8,088 nucleotides of DNA from Bacteroidota bacterium (GTDB lineage Bacteria; Bacteroidota; Bacteroidia; NS11-12g; UBA9320), in the NCBI GenBank assembly GCA_024638525.1, contig JAHEKB010000092.1, positions 1 to 8,088 of the forward strand, in the 5' to 3' direction. Under the pieces are notes generated by a model, which was given only the letters and a program-made list of their open reading frames with translations, was not told where the DNA came from and ran no database searches. Each line of letters opens with the position of its first letter. Within the stretch, counting starts at the first letter, position 1. Below, piece by piece: positions 1 to 6,159 of this stretch. The position numbers and the translations under genes are program-made.

Positions 1-419
1 CGGCATATATGGCCAGATCCGTCAAAGGCGAGGTATACAGTTTTGAAGGCGGTGTGAGCATACTCAATAAAGCGCAAAGCCATTGGAAGTCACTTGGCAT
101 TGAAAACATTAATAGCTATGCGGGAGATTTTACAAATAGCCTCAGCATGTTGCCAAACAACCTCAAATTGGATGTGGTTTTTATTGATGGGCACCATCAA
201 AAAGAACCAACCTTAGCGTACTTTAATCGCTTATTGCCGCATTGCAATGAAAACAGTCTTTTGATCTTTGATGACATTCACTGGTCTTCGGACATGGAAA
301 AGGCATGGCGTGAAATTCAACAACACCCCCAAGTTACGGCCTGCATAGATATTTACTTTATTGGCTTAGTATTCCTCAATAGAAAATTGAGCAAGGAATT
401 GATCGAACTTAACTTTTGA
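1..419 (+). CDS. Class I SAM-dependent methyltransferase, C-terminal part (5' end outside window)
   Basis: The frame is open to the left edge. Codons before the first ATG (position 9) read Ala-Tyr, giving a run AYMARSVKGEVYSFEG that matches the interior of a Rossmann methyltransferase, where the second beta strand ends in the acidic SAM-ribose residue (FEG). The ATG at 9 is therefore internal and the gene is truncated by the window. Further family marks are the DVVFIDGHHQKEPTL strand-and-loop with an Asp, and LLIFDDIHWSSDMEKAW near the C-terminus, both typical of O-methyltransferase-like proteins common in Bacteroidota. The substrate cannot be told from sequence. The protein is presumably cytosolic. 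The stop codon lies 11 bp inside the 3' end of the opposing glycosyltransferase gene. The family call is fairly sure, but the exact function is unknown. Confidence 0.82.
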   Translation, partial: AYMARSVKGEVYSFEGGVSILNKAQSHWKSLGIENINSYAGDFTNSLSMLPNNLKLDVVFIDGHHQKEPTLAYFNRLLPHCNENSLLIFDDIHWSSDMEKAWREIQQHPQVTACIDIYFIGLVFLNRKLSKELIELNF

Positions 420-1281
420 GCAAGATGTAGTTCTTGTACTCCCCTATTCTAATTCCGGTTAGTTTTTCCCATAAGTAAAGAAAGCGCTTTTTTAACCCAA
501 ATCTTTTGATCTTAGGATCGCGTTCGAATTTCCAGTTCATGTTTGCTATGCGATTTTGAATGGCTTCGGGGTGTTCACCGTCAAAGTGGTCGATAGAATC
601 AATCTGGGAGTAATCAAAATCTCGTTCTGGATCGAACTTTTGCGCTATCTCTCTGTCTGAATGCCAGAGTTTATGGGCCTCTAACTGTTTAGCCATTTGA
701 AATTTTGGATGGCGCACCCAGCCGTAGTGATAAATAGTGGCATCTATGGCCTTAACCTTTAGCTTTTTATCAGATTTTCTAAATCCCTGAGCATCTTTAT
801 AGCTCTTCAATTGAGGATGTGGTTTTACGATTCGCACTTCTTTTCGATACCAGCTTCTGCTGTCTCCTACATAATCATAGCTTCCGTAAAAGTGCAAATA
901 ATTAAAAAGCAGACCCTCCACTTCTGGGTCATCACTGTAAAGGCTCATACTTGCTCTAATAGCTTCATAGTCATTTTGATGCAGGCATTCATCGGCCTGT
1001 ATATAAATGCACCAATCGCTCTTTGGGTTGACTGCAGACAAGGCCTTATTGGTCTCTTCTGCAAGAGCCCTTCCTCCGCTTCTAAGGCTGTCGTCCCATT
1101 TTGTATCGACGATTTTGATCTTGTCACCCAAGGAAAATACCCAATCTCTGGTGTTGTCATTGGATTCACCCACCGCAACAACCATTTCATCAACCAGAGG
1201 CAGTACCGAGCGAATGGCTTCCCTAACTGGATAATCCAATTTTTCTGCATTTCTGATAAAACTGAAACCACTGACAAACAC
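409..1281 (-). CDS. Family 2 glycosyltransferase (GT-A fold)
   Basis: This 290-residue protein opens directly with a GT-A nucleotide-sugar-binding strand (VSGFSFIRNAEK). It continues with VDEMVVAVGESNDNT (residues 30-44) and the acidic metal/sugar-nucleotide site IQADECLH (residues 94-101, D97 as the DxD-type Asp). There are no membrane segments and the C-terminal third is basic and aromatic-rich, so it is probably a cytosolic or membrane-associated transferase acting on a surface glycan or a protein. Donor and acceptor are unknown. The start is GTG at 1281. An in-frame TAA only four codons upstream rules out a longer ATG-started protein, and homologous proteins typically begin right at this strand. 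The gene converges with the methyltransferase (11 bp overlap) and diverges from pepD. Co-occurrence with a methyltransferase could reflect a surface-sugar gene neighbourhood to the left, but that is inference. Confidence 0.85.
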   Translation of the reverse strand: MFVSGFSFIRNAEKLDYPVREAIRSVLPLVDEMVVAVGESNDNTRDWVFSLGDKIKIVDTKWDDSLRSGGRALAEETNKALSAVNPKSDWCIYIQADECLHQNDYEAIRASMSLYSDDPEVEGLLFNYLHFYGSYDYVGDSRSWYRKEVRIVKPHPQLKSYKDAQGFRKSDKKLKVKAIDATIYHYGWVRHPKFQMAKQLEAHKLWHSDREIAQKFDPERDFDYSQIDSIDHFDGEHPEAIQNRIANMNWKFERDPKIKRFGLKKRFLYLWEKLTGIRIGEYKNYILLKS

Positions 1282-1285
1282 CGCG

Positions 1286-1293
1286 CAAATTTA
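1286..1293 (-). promoter_or_regulatory. Candidate Bacteroidota -7 box before the glycosyltransferase
   Basis: TAAATTTG on the minus strand matches the TAnnTTTG -7 consensus exactly and ends 4 bp before the GTG start. No convincing TTTG (-33) element lies at the expected distance upstream. If used, the transcript would start at or inside the start codon. Confidence 0.35.
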
Positions 1294-1319
1294 ATTTTTT
1301 GTGTTCTTGTATCGCCATG

Positions 1320-1333
1320 CTATTAAATAATAG
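1320..1333. promoter_or_regulatory. 14-bp perfect inverted repeat in the divergent promoter region
   Basis: CTATTA-AA-TAATAG is a perfect palindrome with 6-bp arms and a 2-bp centre. It lies almost exactly midway between the divergent glycosyltransferase and pepD starts. The position suits an operator for a dimeric regulator, but AT-rich sequence produces short palindromes by chance and there is no second copy in the window. Confidence 0.25.
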
Positions 1334-1343
1334 AGAGCTTTAG

Positions 1344-1351
1344 TACATTCG
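1344..1351 (+). promoter_or_regulatory. Candidate -7 box before pepD
   Basis: TACATTCG matches TAnnTTTG with one mismatch and ends 6 bp before the pepD ATG. No clear -33 TTTG is seen at about 19-21 bp upstream. The call rests mainly on the same placement being seen at four other genes in the window. Confidence 0.25.
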
Positions 1352-1357
1352 TCGGCA

Positions 1358-2800
1358 ATGGAAGTACGAGAGATAGAACCACGGAGCCTTTGGAATCACT
1401 TTGCTGATTTAAATGCGGTTCCAAGACCATCAAAGAAAGAAGAACGAGTTATTGCCTTTATTCAAGATTTTGGCAGCGAGCTTGGCCTTGAAACCTATAC
1501 CGATCCCGTTGGGAATGTAATTATCAAGAAGCCAGCTACAGAAGGGCTGGAAGACCGGGCAACCGTAATTCTGCAAAGCCATTTAGACATGGTGCACCAA
1601 AAGAATGCCGATACAGACTTCGACTTTGATAGTCAAGGCATACAGATGTATGTCGATGGAGACTGGGTGAGAGCGAAAGGCACTACCCTGGGGGCTGATA
1701 ATGGAATAGGCGTAGCGGCAATCATGGCGGTATTAAGTGCAGATGATATCCCCCACCCTCCTATTGAAGCGCTGTTTACCATAGACGAAGAAACGGGTAT
1801 GACTGGTGCCATGAACCTTGAACAAGGCATTTTAAAAGGCAGCATACTATTAAATCTAGACACGGAAGATGACGATGAGTTCTCCATCGGCTGTGCAGGG
1901 GGCATCGACACCAATACGCGCAAACATTTCACAACAGAAGTAGTAGACCAACACGAAAAAGCGTATAAGATCACTGTAAATGGCCTGAAAGGCGGGCATT
2001 CTGGGGTAGATATTGACTTGGAGCGTGGAAATGCCAACAAAATTATGAATCGCTTGATGTACAATTGTCAGGAGCATGAATTACGTGTGGCTAGTATAGA
2101 TGGTGGTAGCCTGAGAAATGCCATTCCAAGAGAAAGTTTTGCCACTGTTGTGGTGCTGACGGATGCCTATCTAAAGGAATTTGATAAACGAGTAGCAGAA
2201 ATAAAAGCAGAATACCAACACGAAGACCCAGACCTGAATATTGAAATTGAAGAAACTGAAATGCCCTTTCATGCACTGAGCGAGCGCGATACGGAATTGT
2301 TGACGCAAGCGCTATATGGCTGCCACAATGGGGTGTTAAAAATGAGCAGAGCAATAGAGGGTCTGGTGGAAACATCTTCCTCTCTGGCCAGAGTAAAGCT
2401 CGAAGACGGTGTATTTATTACACAAAGCCTTCAGAGAAGCTCTGTGGAAAGCGGCAAAATGGATGTAGCCTATACCGTGGCGGCGCCATTCCACTTGCTT
2501 GAGTGTGAGGTAGAACACGGCGGAGCGTATCCCGGTTGGGCGCCCAATCCAGATTCTAAGATCATGACCGTTCTCAAGAATAAATATGAAGAGCTATTTA
2601 ATGAAAGTCCAAAGATTATGGCCATTCATGCAGGTTTGGAATGTGGTCTTTTGGGAGAACGTGTATCCGGACTAGACATGATTTCATTTGGCCCTACAAT
2701 CAAAGGTGCACACAGCCCTGATGAGAGGTGCAGTATAAAATCTACCCTCAAATTCTGGAATTTATTTTTAGCCACCTTAGCAGACATACCCAAGAACTAG
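1358..2800 (+). CDS. pepD: Aminoacyl-histidine dipeptidase / cytosolic non-specific dipeptidase (peptidase family M20C)
   Basis: A cytosolic di-zinc peptidase that cleaves dipeptides such as Xaa-His, in peptide recycling. The 480 residues match the usual length (E. coli PepD is about 485). The metal and catalytic set of the family is visible in order: H75 and catalytic D77 in SHLDMVH; bridging D114 in LGADNGIG; catalytic base E144 and ligand E145 in TIDEETG; D168 in LLNLD; and H452 in KGAHSPDERC. All sites before the lid are offset by a constant five residues from my recollection of the E. coli enzyme, which supports full function. The dimerisation/lid domain (about residues 185-390) carries the expected GGHSGVDI. 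The start ATG at 1358 places the protein normally. The stop is followed after 3 bp by the TerC gene, so the two are probably co-transcribed. Confidence 0.95.
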   Translation: MEVREIEPRSLWNHFADLNAVPRPSKKEERVIAFIQDFGSELGLETYTDPVGNVIIKKPATEGLEDRATVILQSHLDMVHQKNADTDFDFDSQGIQMYVDGDWVRAKGTTLGADNGIGVAAIMAVLSADDIPHPPIEALFTIDEETGMTGAMNLEQGILKGSILLNLDTEDDDEFSIGCAGGIDTNTRKHFTTEVVDQHEKAYKITVNGLKGGHSGVDIDLERGNANKIMNRLMYNCQEHELRVASIDGGSLRNAIPRESFATVVVLTDAYLKEFDKRVAEIKAEYQHEDPDLNIEIEETEMPFHALSERDTELLTQALYGCHNGVLKMSRAIEGLVETSSSLARVKLEDGVFITQSLQRSSVESGKMDVAYTVAAPFHLLECEVEHGGAYPGWAPNPDSKIMTVLKNKYEELFNESPKIMAIHAGLECGLLGERVSGLDMISFGPTIKGAHSPDERCSIKSTLKFWNLFLATLADIPKN

Positions 2801-2803
2801 ATT

Positions 2804-3625
2804 ATGGAACTCTTTAGCATAGAAAATCTCACGGCTTTGGTTATGCTTATTGCATTGCAAGCTGTTTTGGGCTTTGACAACCTCTTATATATCTCTTTGG
2901 AATCCAAAAGGGCTCCTAAAGACAAGCAGAGTATGGTGAGGAAAATTGGCATCGCAGTTGCGGTGGTCTTTAGAATAGGATTGCTATTCGGATTGATCAA
3001 TTTGATCCAATACGTGCAAAAACCAATGTTCTCTGCTCAATGGCCTGGAGTTGTGGAAGGAAATTTCAATTTACACAGCATAATAGTGCTCTTTGGAGGC
3101 GTTTTTATACTCTATACGGCTGTTCGGGAGATTTGGCATATGATGAGTCCGTTACAAGATCATCTTGCCTCAGAACAGAAATCCAAATCTGCTTTGGAGA
3201 CCATTAGCCTTATTGTGATGATGAACTTGATCTTCTCATTTGACTCCATATTGAGCGCTATGGCATTATCTGATGTGTTTATTGTCATGGCTACAGCCAT
3301 TGTAATTGGTGGAATATTAATGATCTGGCTGGCAGATAGCGTGAGCGAATTTCTTCAAAAGAATCGTATGTATGAAGTGCTTGGCTTGTTTGTACTCTTT
3401 ATAGTAGGAATTATGCTTTTAACCGAAGGCGGAGAATTGGCGCATTTACACATAGCTGGAAACCCCATAGAGAAAATGAGTAAAACGACTTTTTACTTTG
3501 TCATTGCTGTATTGGTGCTCACAGATGTGGTACAAGGTCGTTACCAAAAGAAACTCATAGCCCAAGAGCGATGGATGCTCAGCGGGAAGGTCGATCCAGA
3601 GAGCGATAAAGGGCCCCTTCACTGA
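2804..3625 (+). CDS. TerC-family integral membrane protein
   Basis: A 273-residue polytopic inner-membrane protein with about seven hydrophobic segments (roughly residues 9-30, 48-70, 92-111, 133-157, 160-178, 192-210 and 228-245). The two family-defining acidic motifs inside membrane helices are present: GFDN (D25) and FSFDS (D147). TerC-family proteins have been linked to tellurite resistance and to metal (notably manganese) export or the metallation of exported proteins; which of these applies here cannot be read from sequence. There are no other ter genes nearby, so a tellurite operon is unlikely. The start lies 3 bp after pepD. The last 15 residues are encoded in the region that also encodes the C-terminus of the opposing DUF6495-like gene (47 bp overlap), and no terminator follows the stop. 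Confidence 0.9.
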   Translation: MELFSIENLTALVMLIALQAVLGFDNLLYISLESKRAPKDKQSMVRKIGIAVAVVFRIGLLFGLINLIQYVQKPMFSAQWPGVVEGNFNLHSIIVLFGGVFILYTAVREIWHMMSPLQDHLASEQKSKSALETISLIVMMNLIFSFDSILSAMALSDVFIVMATAIVIGGILMIWLADSVSEFLQKNRMYEVLGLFVLFIVGIMLLTEGGELAHLHIAGNPIEKMSKTTFYFVIAVLVLTDVVQGRYQKKLIAQERWMLSGKVDPESDKGPLH

Positions 3626-4043
3626 TTACACATCCCATCTGGATCAAATTGAACAACTCTGTTTCTCTGTCTTGTTCGTAGGTTTTGGTCTTTTTTGAAA
3701 CCTTTAGACCCGAAGGATTTCTCAGTCTATTTTCTCGGTATTCTGATTTTCTCAGGTCTGCATTGGTAGAAGGATCGCTGAGCTTTATCAAATGTATTTG
3801 TTCCTGCTGACAGTGAAAAGCATATAGCGCTTTCTCCGTAATTCGGTGCAAGTATTCGAGTTTCCTGAGGCTTCCCTCCCATACCACATCTGAAAATTGA
3901 TCGATGATTTCATCGGCAACTGTTCTCTGCTCCAACTTAATCTTTTCCCATTCTTCTGCGGTAATGCCGTTGATAACTAGAAAGTCAATAAATTCCTTTT
4001 CCAGTTCTTCCAGTTCTTTTTTGCTAAGACGTTTATACTTCAC
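3579..4043 (-). CDS. Small conserved hypothetical protein, DUF6495-like
   Basis: A 154-residue soluble, highly charged, mostly helical protein without signal peptide or membrane segment. From memory it resembles a Flavobacteriia family annotated as DUF6495. The resemblance is in the opening MKYKRLSKKELEELEKEFI, the central FSDVVWEGSLRKLEYL, and the C-terminal ELFNLIQMGCVISEGALY. Function is unknown. I chose GTG at 4043 as the start because it gives this opening exactly. A TTG three codons upstream is in frame but forms the end of a promoter-like TACACTTG. The gene lies between the TerC gene, which it overlaps by 47 bp at the 3' ends, and a terminator at 4070-4099 that isolates it from the upstream secreted-protein gene. 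It therefore needs its own promoter. The family name is moderately sure. Confidence 0.75.
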   Translation of the reverse strand: MKYKRLSKKELEELEKEFIDFLVINGITAEEWEKIKLEQRTVADEIIDQFSDVVWEGSLRKLEYLHRITEKALYAFHCQQEQIHLIKLSDPSTNADLRKSEYRENRLRNPSGLKVSKKTKTYEQDRETELFNLIQMGCVISEGALYRSLDRPSR

Positions 4044-4049
4044 AGCGTG

Positions 4050-4057
4050 CAAGTGTA
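4050..4057 (-). promoter_or_regulatory. Candidate -7 box before the DUF6495-like gene
   Basis: TACACTTG matches TAnnTTTG with one mismatch and ends 6 bp before the GTG start. The region where a -33 element would lie is the T-tract of the preceding terminator and lacks a clear TTTG. Confidence 0.25.
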
Positions 4058-4069
4058 AGCAGAGAATAA

Positions 4070-4099
4070 AAAAAAGGGAAGCCGAAGCTCCCCTTTTTT
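4070..4099 (-). terminator. Intrinsic terminator of the secreted repeat-protein gene
   Basis: On the minus strand, a GGGGAGC-TTCG-GCTTCCC hairpin with the very stable cUUCGg loop is followed by a run of eight T and flanked by A's that extend the stem. It starts about 20 bp after the secreted-protein stop. As minus-strand RNA every position pairs, with one G-U wobble. As plus-strand RNA the same position is an A-C mismatch, which supports minus-strand use. Confidence 0.9.
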
Positions 4100-4117
4100 C
4101 TTTGAGATAAAGAATGA

Positions 4118-6073
4118 TTAGTTTCTTATTTTGACTACGGAATTCCTTCCGATGATGTGGCCACTCTCGTCTTTAAACAAGAGGAAGTAAGTCCCAGAAT
4201 TCAATTCGCTGATGTTCATTTGGTTCATCACCTCAGAACTTAAAACTTCCTTACCAAATAGGTCAATCATCACCATTTCAGCAGCCTCATACAGAGGTCC
4301 ATTGATATGGATCACATCCTCAGATGGATTAGGATAGACATTAAAGTGCTTCATTAATTCGTACTCAGGTGTACCTAAACCGGCTTCTAAGTATATTTCC
4401 AAATTATAGCTACCCTTATCTGTAGAGCCTTTGCCTGCAACGGTTAAATAATAAGTTCCGCTGTCTAAGTCAGCCCACTGCTTGGCATCGCCGTTAGTGC
4501 AACCGTCTCCCACATTAAAGATGTTGTCATCGCAATAATCATCATCACTCAAGGCTAGGATGTTCTGGAATGCCGAGCCGCAGAGTGCAAAGACCCATCT
4601 TCCGCTTTCAGGAATTTCAACTTCCAATTTATGAGCGACTGAGCTACTGATATTGCTGCATTTAGATCTGTTCACATAAGATATTGTTTGGATATAATTT
4701 GGCTGTCCGTTTCCTGTATTGTCATAAGAGTACTTTACTCGGTTGCCATTGGCATCGTATTCGTACCAATAGGTTCTATCCCAACCATTGTTGCCGTTGT
4801 CCCAGCGGTATTTTATCTGATTGCCGTTGGCATCGTATTCCCACTCCGCAACATAGTCCCAGCTTCCGTTTCCATCGTTGTCCCTTTGCTCCTTAATTCT
4901 GTTTCCATCGCTGTTATAAGACCATTCTCTAACGGAGTCCCAGCTTCCGTTGCCATCATTATCATTTCTTTGTCTTATCAAATTTCCATTAGAATCGTAC
5001 TCATTCGTTTGAATGTATTCCCAACTTCCATTGCCGTCAGAATCATACCTGTATAAGGTTTGTTGATTGTCACTGTTGTATTGATACTCGTAGATTCGGT
5101 CTGCATCTCCATCCCCGTCAGTGTCATATTCTTCACGGGTCCGATTGCCGTTTGAATCATAGGTATAGGAATATATATACTCCATAACACCGTCATAATT
5201 TCCATCGTAGGAGTATTTGGTTTGGTTACCGTTGGCATCGTATTCGTAATAATACGCCCTTTCCCAAGTGCCGTTTCCATCGGAATCTTCTTTTTGAGAA
5301 GCTCGATAGTCATTGGAATCGTAGGTATATTCAATTACATAATTAGGGTTGCCGTCTCCGTCGTTATCATATTCATAGCGGGTTTGATTGCCGTTTGAAT
5401 CATAGGTATAGGTATAACTCGCATCATCCGTTCCGTCACCGTCATAATCATAACCTTCATAGGTCCTATTGCCATTTGAATCATAGGTATAGGTATAAAT
5501 ACGATCCCAACTTCCATTGCCGTCATTATCTTCCCTGTATAAGGTTTGTTGGTTGTCACTGTTGTATTGATACTCATAGATGTTGTCTGCATCTCCATCC
5601 CCGTCATTGTCATATTCTTGACGCGTTAGATTACCGTTAGAGTCATAGGTATAGGTGTATATCCAATCCCATGAGCCATTTCCATCATTATCTCCTCTTC
5701 GGCGAATTTGATTGCCATCGGAGTCGTATTCATAATCATAGATTTGATCCCAGCTCCCATTGCCATCTTGATCGTATTCATACTTGATTCGATTGCCGTC
5801 AGCATCATAAGTATACTTCCTAATTTGATTTGGAGTTCCATTGCCATCGGAGTCAAATTCATATAGGATCTGGTTACCGAATTCGTCATAATCGTAGGTA
5901 TATATTCTGTTGGGAGTTCCATTGGCATCTGTATCATCCACTCGCTCGGTTCGTAAACCCAAACTACTGGCGGTTGAATATTCCCATACCCCTGGTGCGT
6001 AGATTGTTCTTGTCTGCGCTTGTGAACTGATTGCCAGGGCAGGAGCAATCAGAAAAAGTATTAGTTTTTTCAT
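4118..6073 (-). CDS. Secreted YD-like/calcium-loop tandem-repeat protein with T9SS type A sorting domain
   Basis: A 651-residue exported protein. Residues 1-20 form a Sec signal peptide (MKKLILFLIAPALAISSQAQ, probable cleavage after SQA). Residues 43 to about 473 are sixteen 27-residue units. Each joins an acidic DxDGNG-type loop, as in EF-hand or thrombospondin type 3 calcium sites, to YxYDxxGN as in YD/RHS repeats. Residues about 472-565 form a beta-rich domain like the bacterial pre-peptidase C-terminal domain, ending in SGTYYLTVAGKG and holding the only four cysteines (C472, C498, C514, C525), which could make two disulfides. Residues about 572-651 are a T9SS sorting domain (FNVYPNPSEDVIHI, then SGTYFLLF), so the protein should cross the outer membrane and be surface-anchored or released. 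ATG at 6073 is chosen because it gives a clean signal peptide; an in-frame TTG at 6118 falls inside the upstream gene's terminator. There is no catalytic motif. Adhesion or a structural role is a guess. Confidence 0.88.
   Translation of the reverse strand: MKKLILFLIAPALAISSQAQTRTIYAPGVWEYSTASSLGLRTERVDDTDANGTPNRIYTYDYDEFGNQILYEFDSDGNGTPNQIRKYTYDADGNRIKYEYDQDGNGSWDQIYDYEYDSDGNQIRRRGDNDGNGSWDWIYTYTYDSNGNLTRQEYDNDGDGDADNIYEYQYNSDNQQTLYREDNDGNGSWDRIYTYTYDSNGNRTYEGYDYDGDGTDDASYTYTYDSNGNQTRYEYDNDGDGNPNYVIEYTYDSNDYRASQKEDSDGNGTWERAYYYEYDANGNQTKYSYDGNYDGVMEYIYSYTYDSNGNRTREEYDTDGDGDADRIYEYQYNSDNQQTLYRYDSDGNGSWEYIQTNEYDSNGNLIRQRNDNDGNGSWDSVREWSYNSDGNRIKEQRDNDGNGSWDYVAEWEYDANGNQIKYRWDNGNNGWDRTYWYEYDANGNRVKYSYDNTGNGQPNYIQTISYVNRSKCSNISSSVAHKLEVEIPESGRWVFALCGSAFQNILALSDDDYCDDNIFNVGDGCTNGDAKQWADLDSGTYYLTVAGKGSTDKGSYNLEIYLEAGLGTPEYELMKHFNVYPNPSEDVIHINGPLYEAAEMVMIDLFGKEVLSSEVMNQMNISELNSGTYFLLFKDESGHIIGRNSVVKIRN
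4676..5947 (-). repeat. Array of sixteen 81-bp (27-residue) coding tandem repeats
   Basis: The repeat unit starts at residue 43 of the secreted protein and recurs every 27 residues. Its consensus is roughly xYxYDNDGNGSWDxIYxYxYDSNGNxx. Fourteen intermediate units are complete. Unit 15 has lost one codon in its calcium loop (DNGNNG) and unit 16 decays after TISY. Twelve of the sixteen units keep an exact DxDG[N/D]G; units 1, 10, 15 and 16 deviate. Units 5 and 11 share a QYNSDNQQ variant seen in no other unit. The array is copy-number-variable in principle because whole units preserve the frame. Confidence 0.92.
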
Positions 6074-6105
6074 TGTATATGGCTGTTTGTATTCGCCCAA
6101 GATAC

Positions 6106-6135
6106 AAAAAAATCCCAAGCTGTTAAGCTCGGGAT
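6106..6135 (-). terminator. Intrinsic terminator of the prohibitin-family gene
   Basis: On the minus strand, ATCCCGAGCT-TAAC-AGCTTGGGAT forms a 10-bp stem with one G-T wobble and a 4-base loop, followed by a run of T. It lies about 25 bp after the prohibitin-family stop and upstream of the secreted-protein ATG. The wobble becomes an A-C mismatch on the plus strand, so the minus orientation is favoured. Confidence 0.9.
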
Positions 6136-6159
6136 CTCCTTAAATTTCTTACAAATTAT

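Noticed and set aside
945..1277. Possible frameshift at the start of the glycosyltransferase, with an ATG-started frame (ATG at 1318) running into it
   Set aside because: The glycosyltransferase frame itself is intact from its first beta strand. The other frame shows no family sequence and simply overlaps it.
811..1326. A 171-codon open frame on the plus strand opposite the glycosyltransferase gene
   Set aside because: Its translation has no recognisable domain and it lies entirely antisense to a well-supported family 2 glycosyltransferase; it is a shadow frame.
4684..5640. Several open frames on the plus strand and other minus frames in the repeat region, rich in Arg, His, Ile or Thr
   Set aside because: They are by-products of the repetitive coding sequence: the absence of stops repeats every 81 bp, and none shows a protein family signature.
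4676..5947. CRISPR array
   Set aside because: The 81-bp periodicity has no separation into conserved repeats and unique spacers, and the units translate as one continuous protein reading frame.
4118..6073. RHS-type polymorphic toxin
   Set aside because: There is no RHS core (RHSA-like) domain, no variable C-terminal toxin region and no immunity gene. The protein ends in a T9SS sorting domain instead.
6074..6118. Fifteen-residue N-terminal extension of the secreted protein from an in-frame TTG
   Set aside because: It would put the start codon inside the terminator of the upstream gene and bury a textbook signal peptide.
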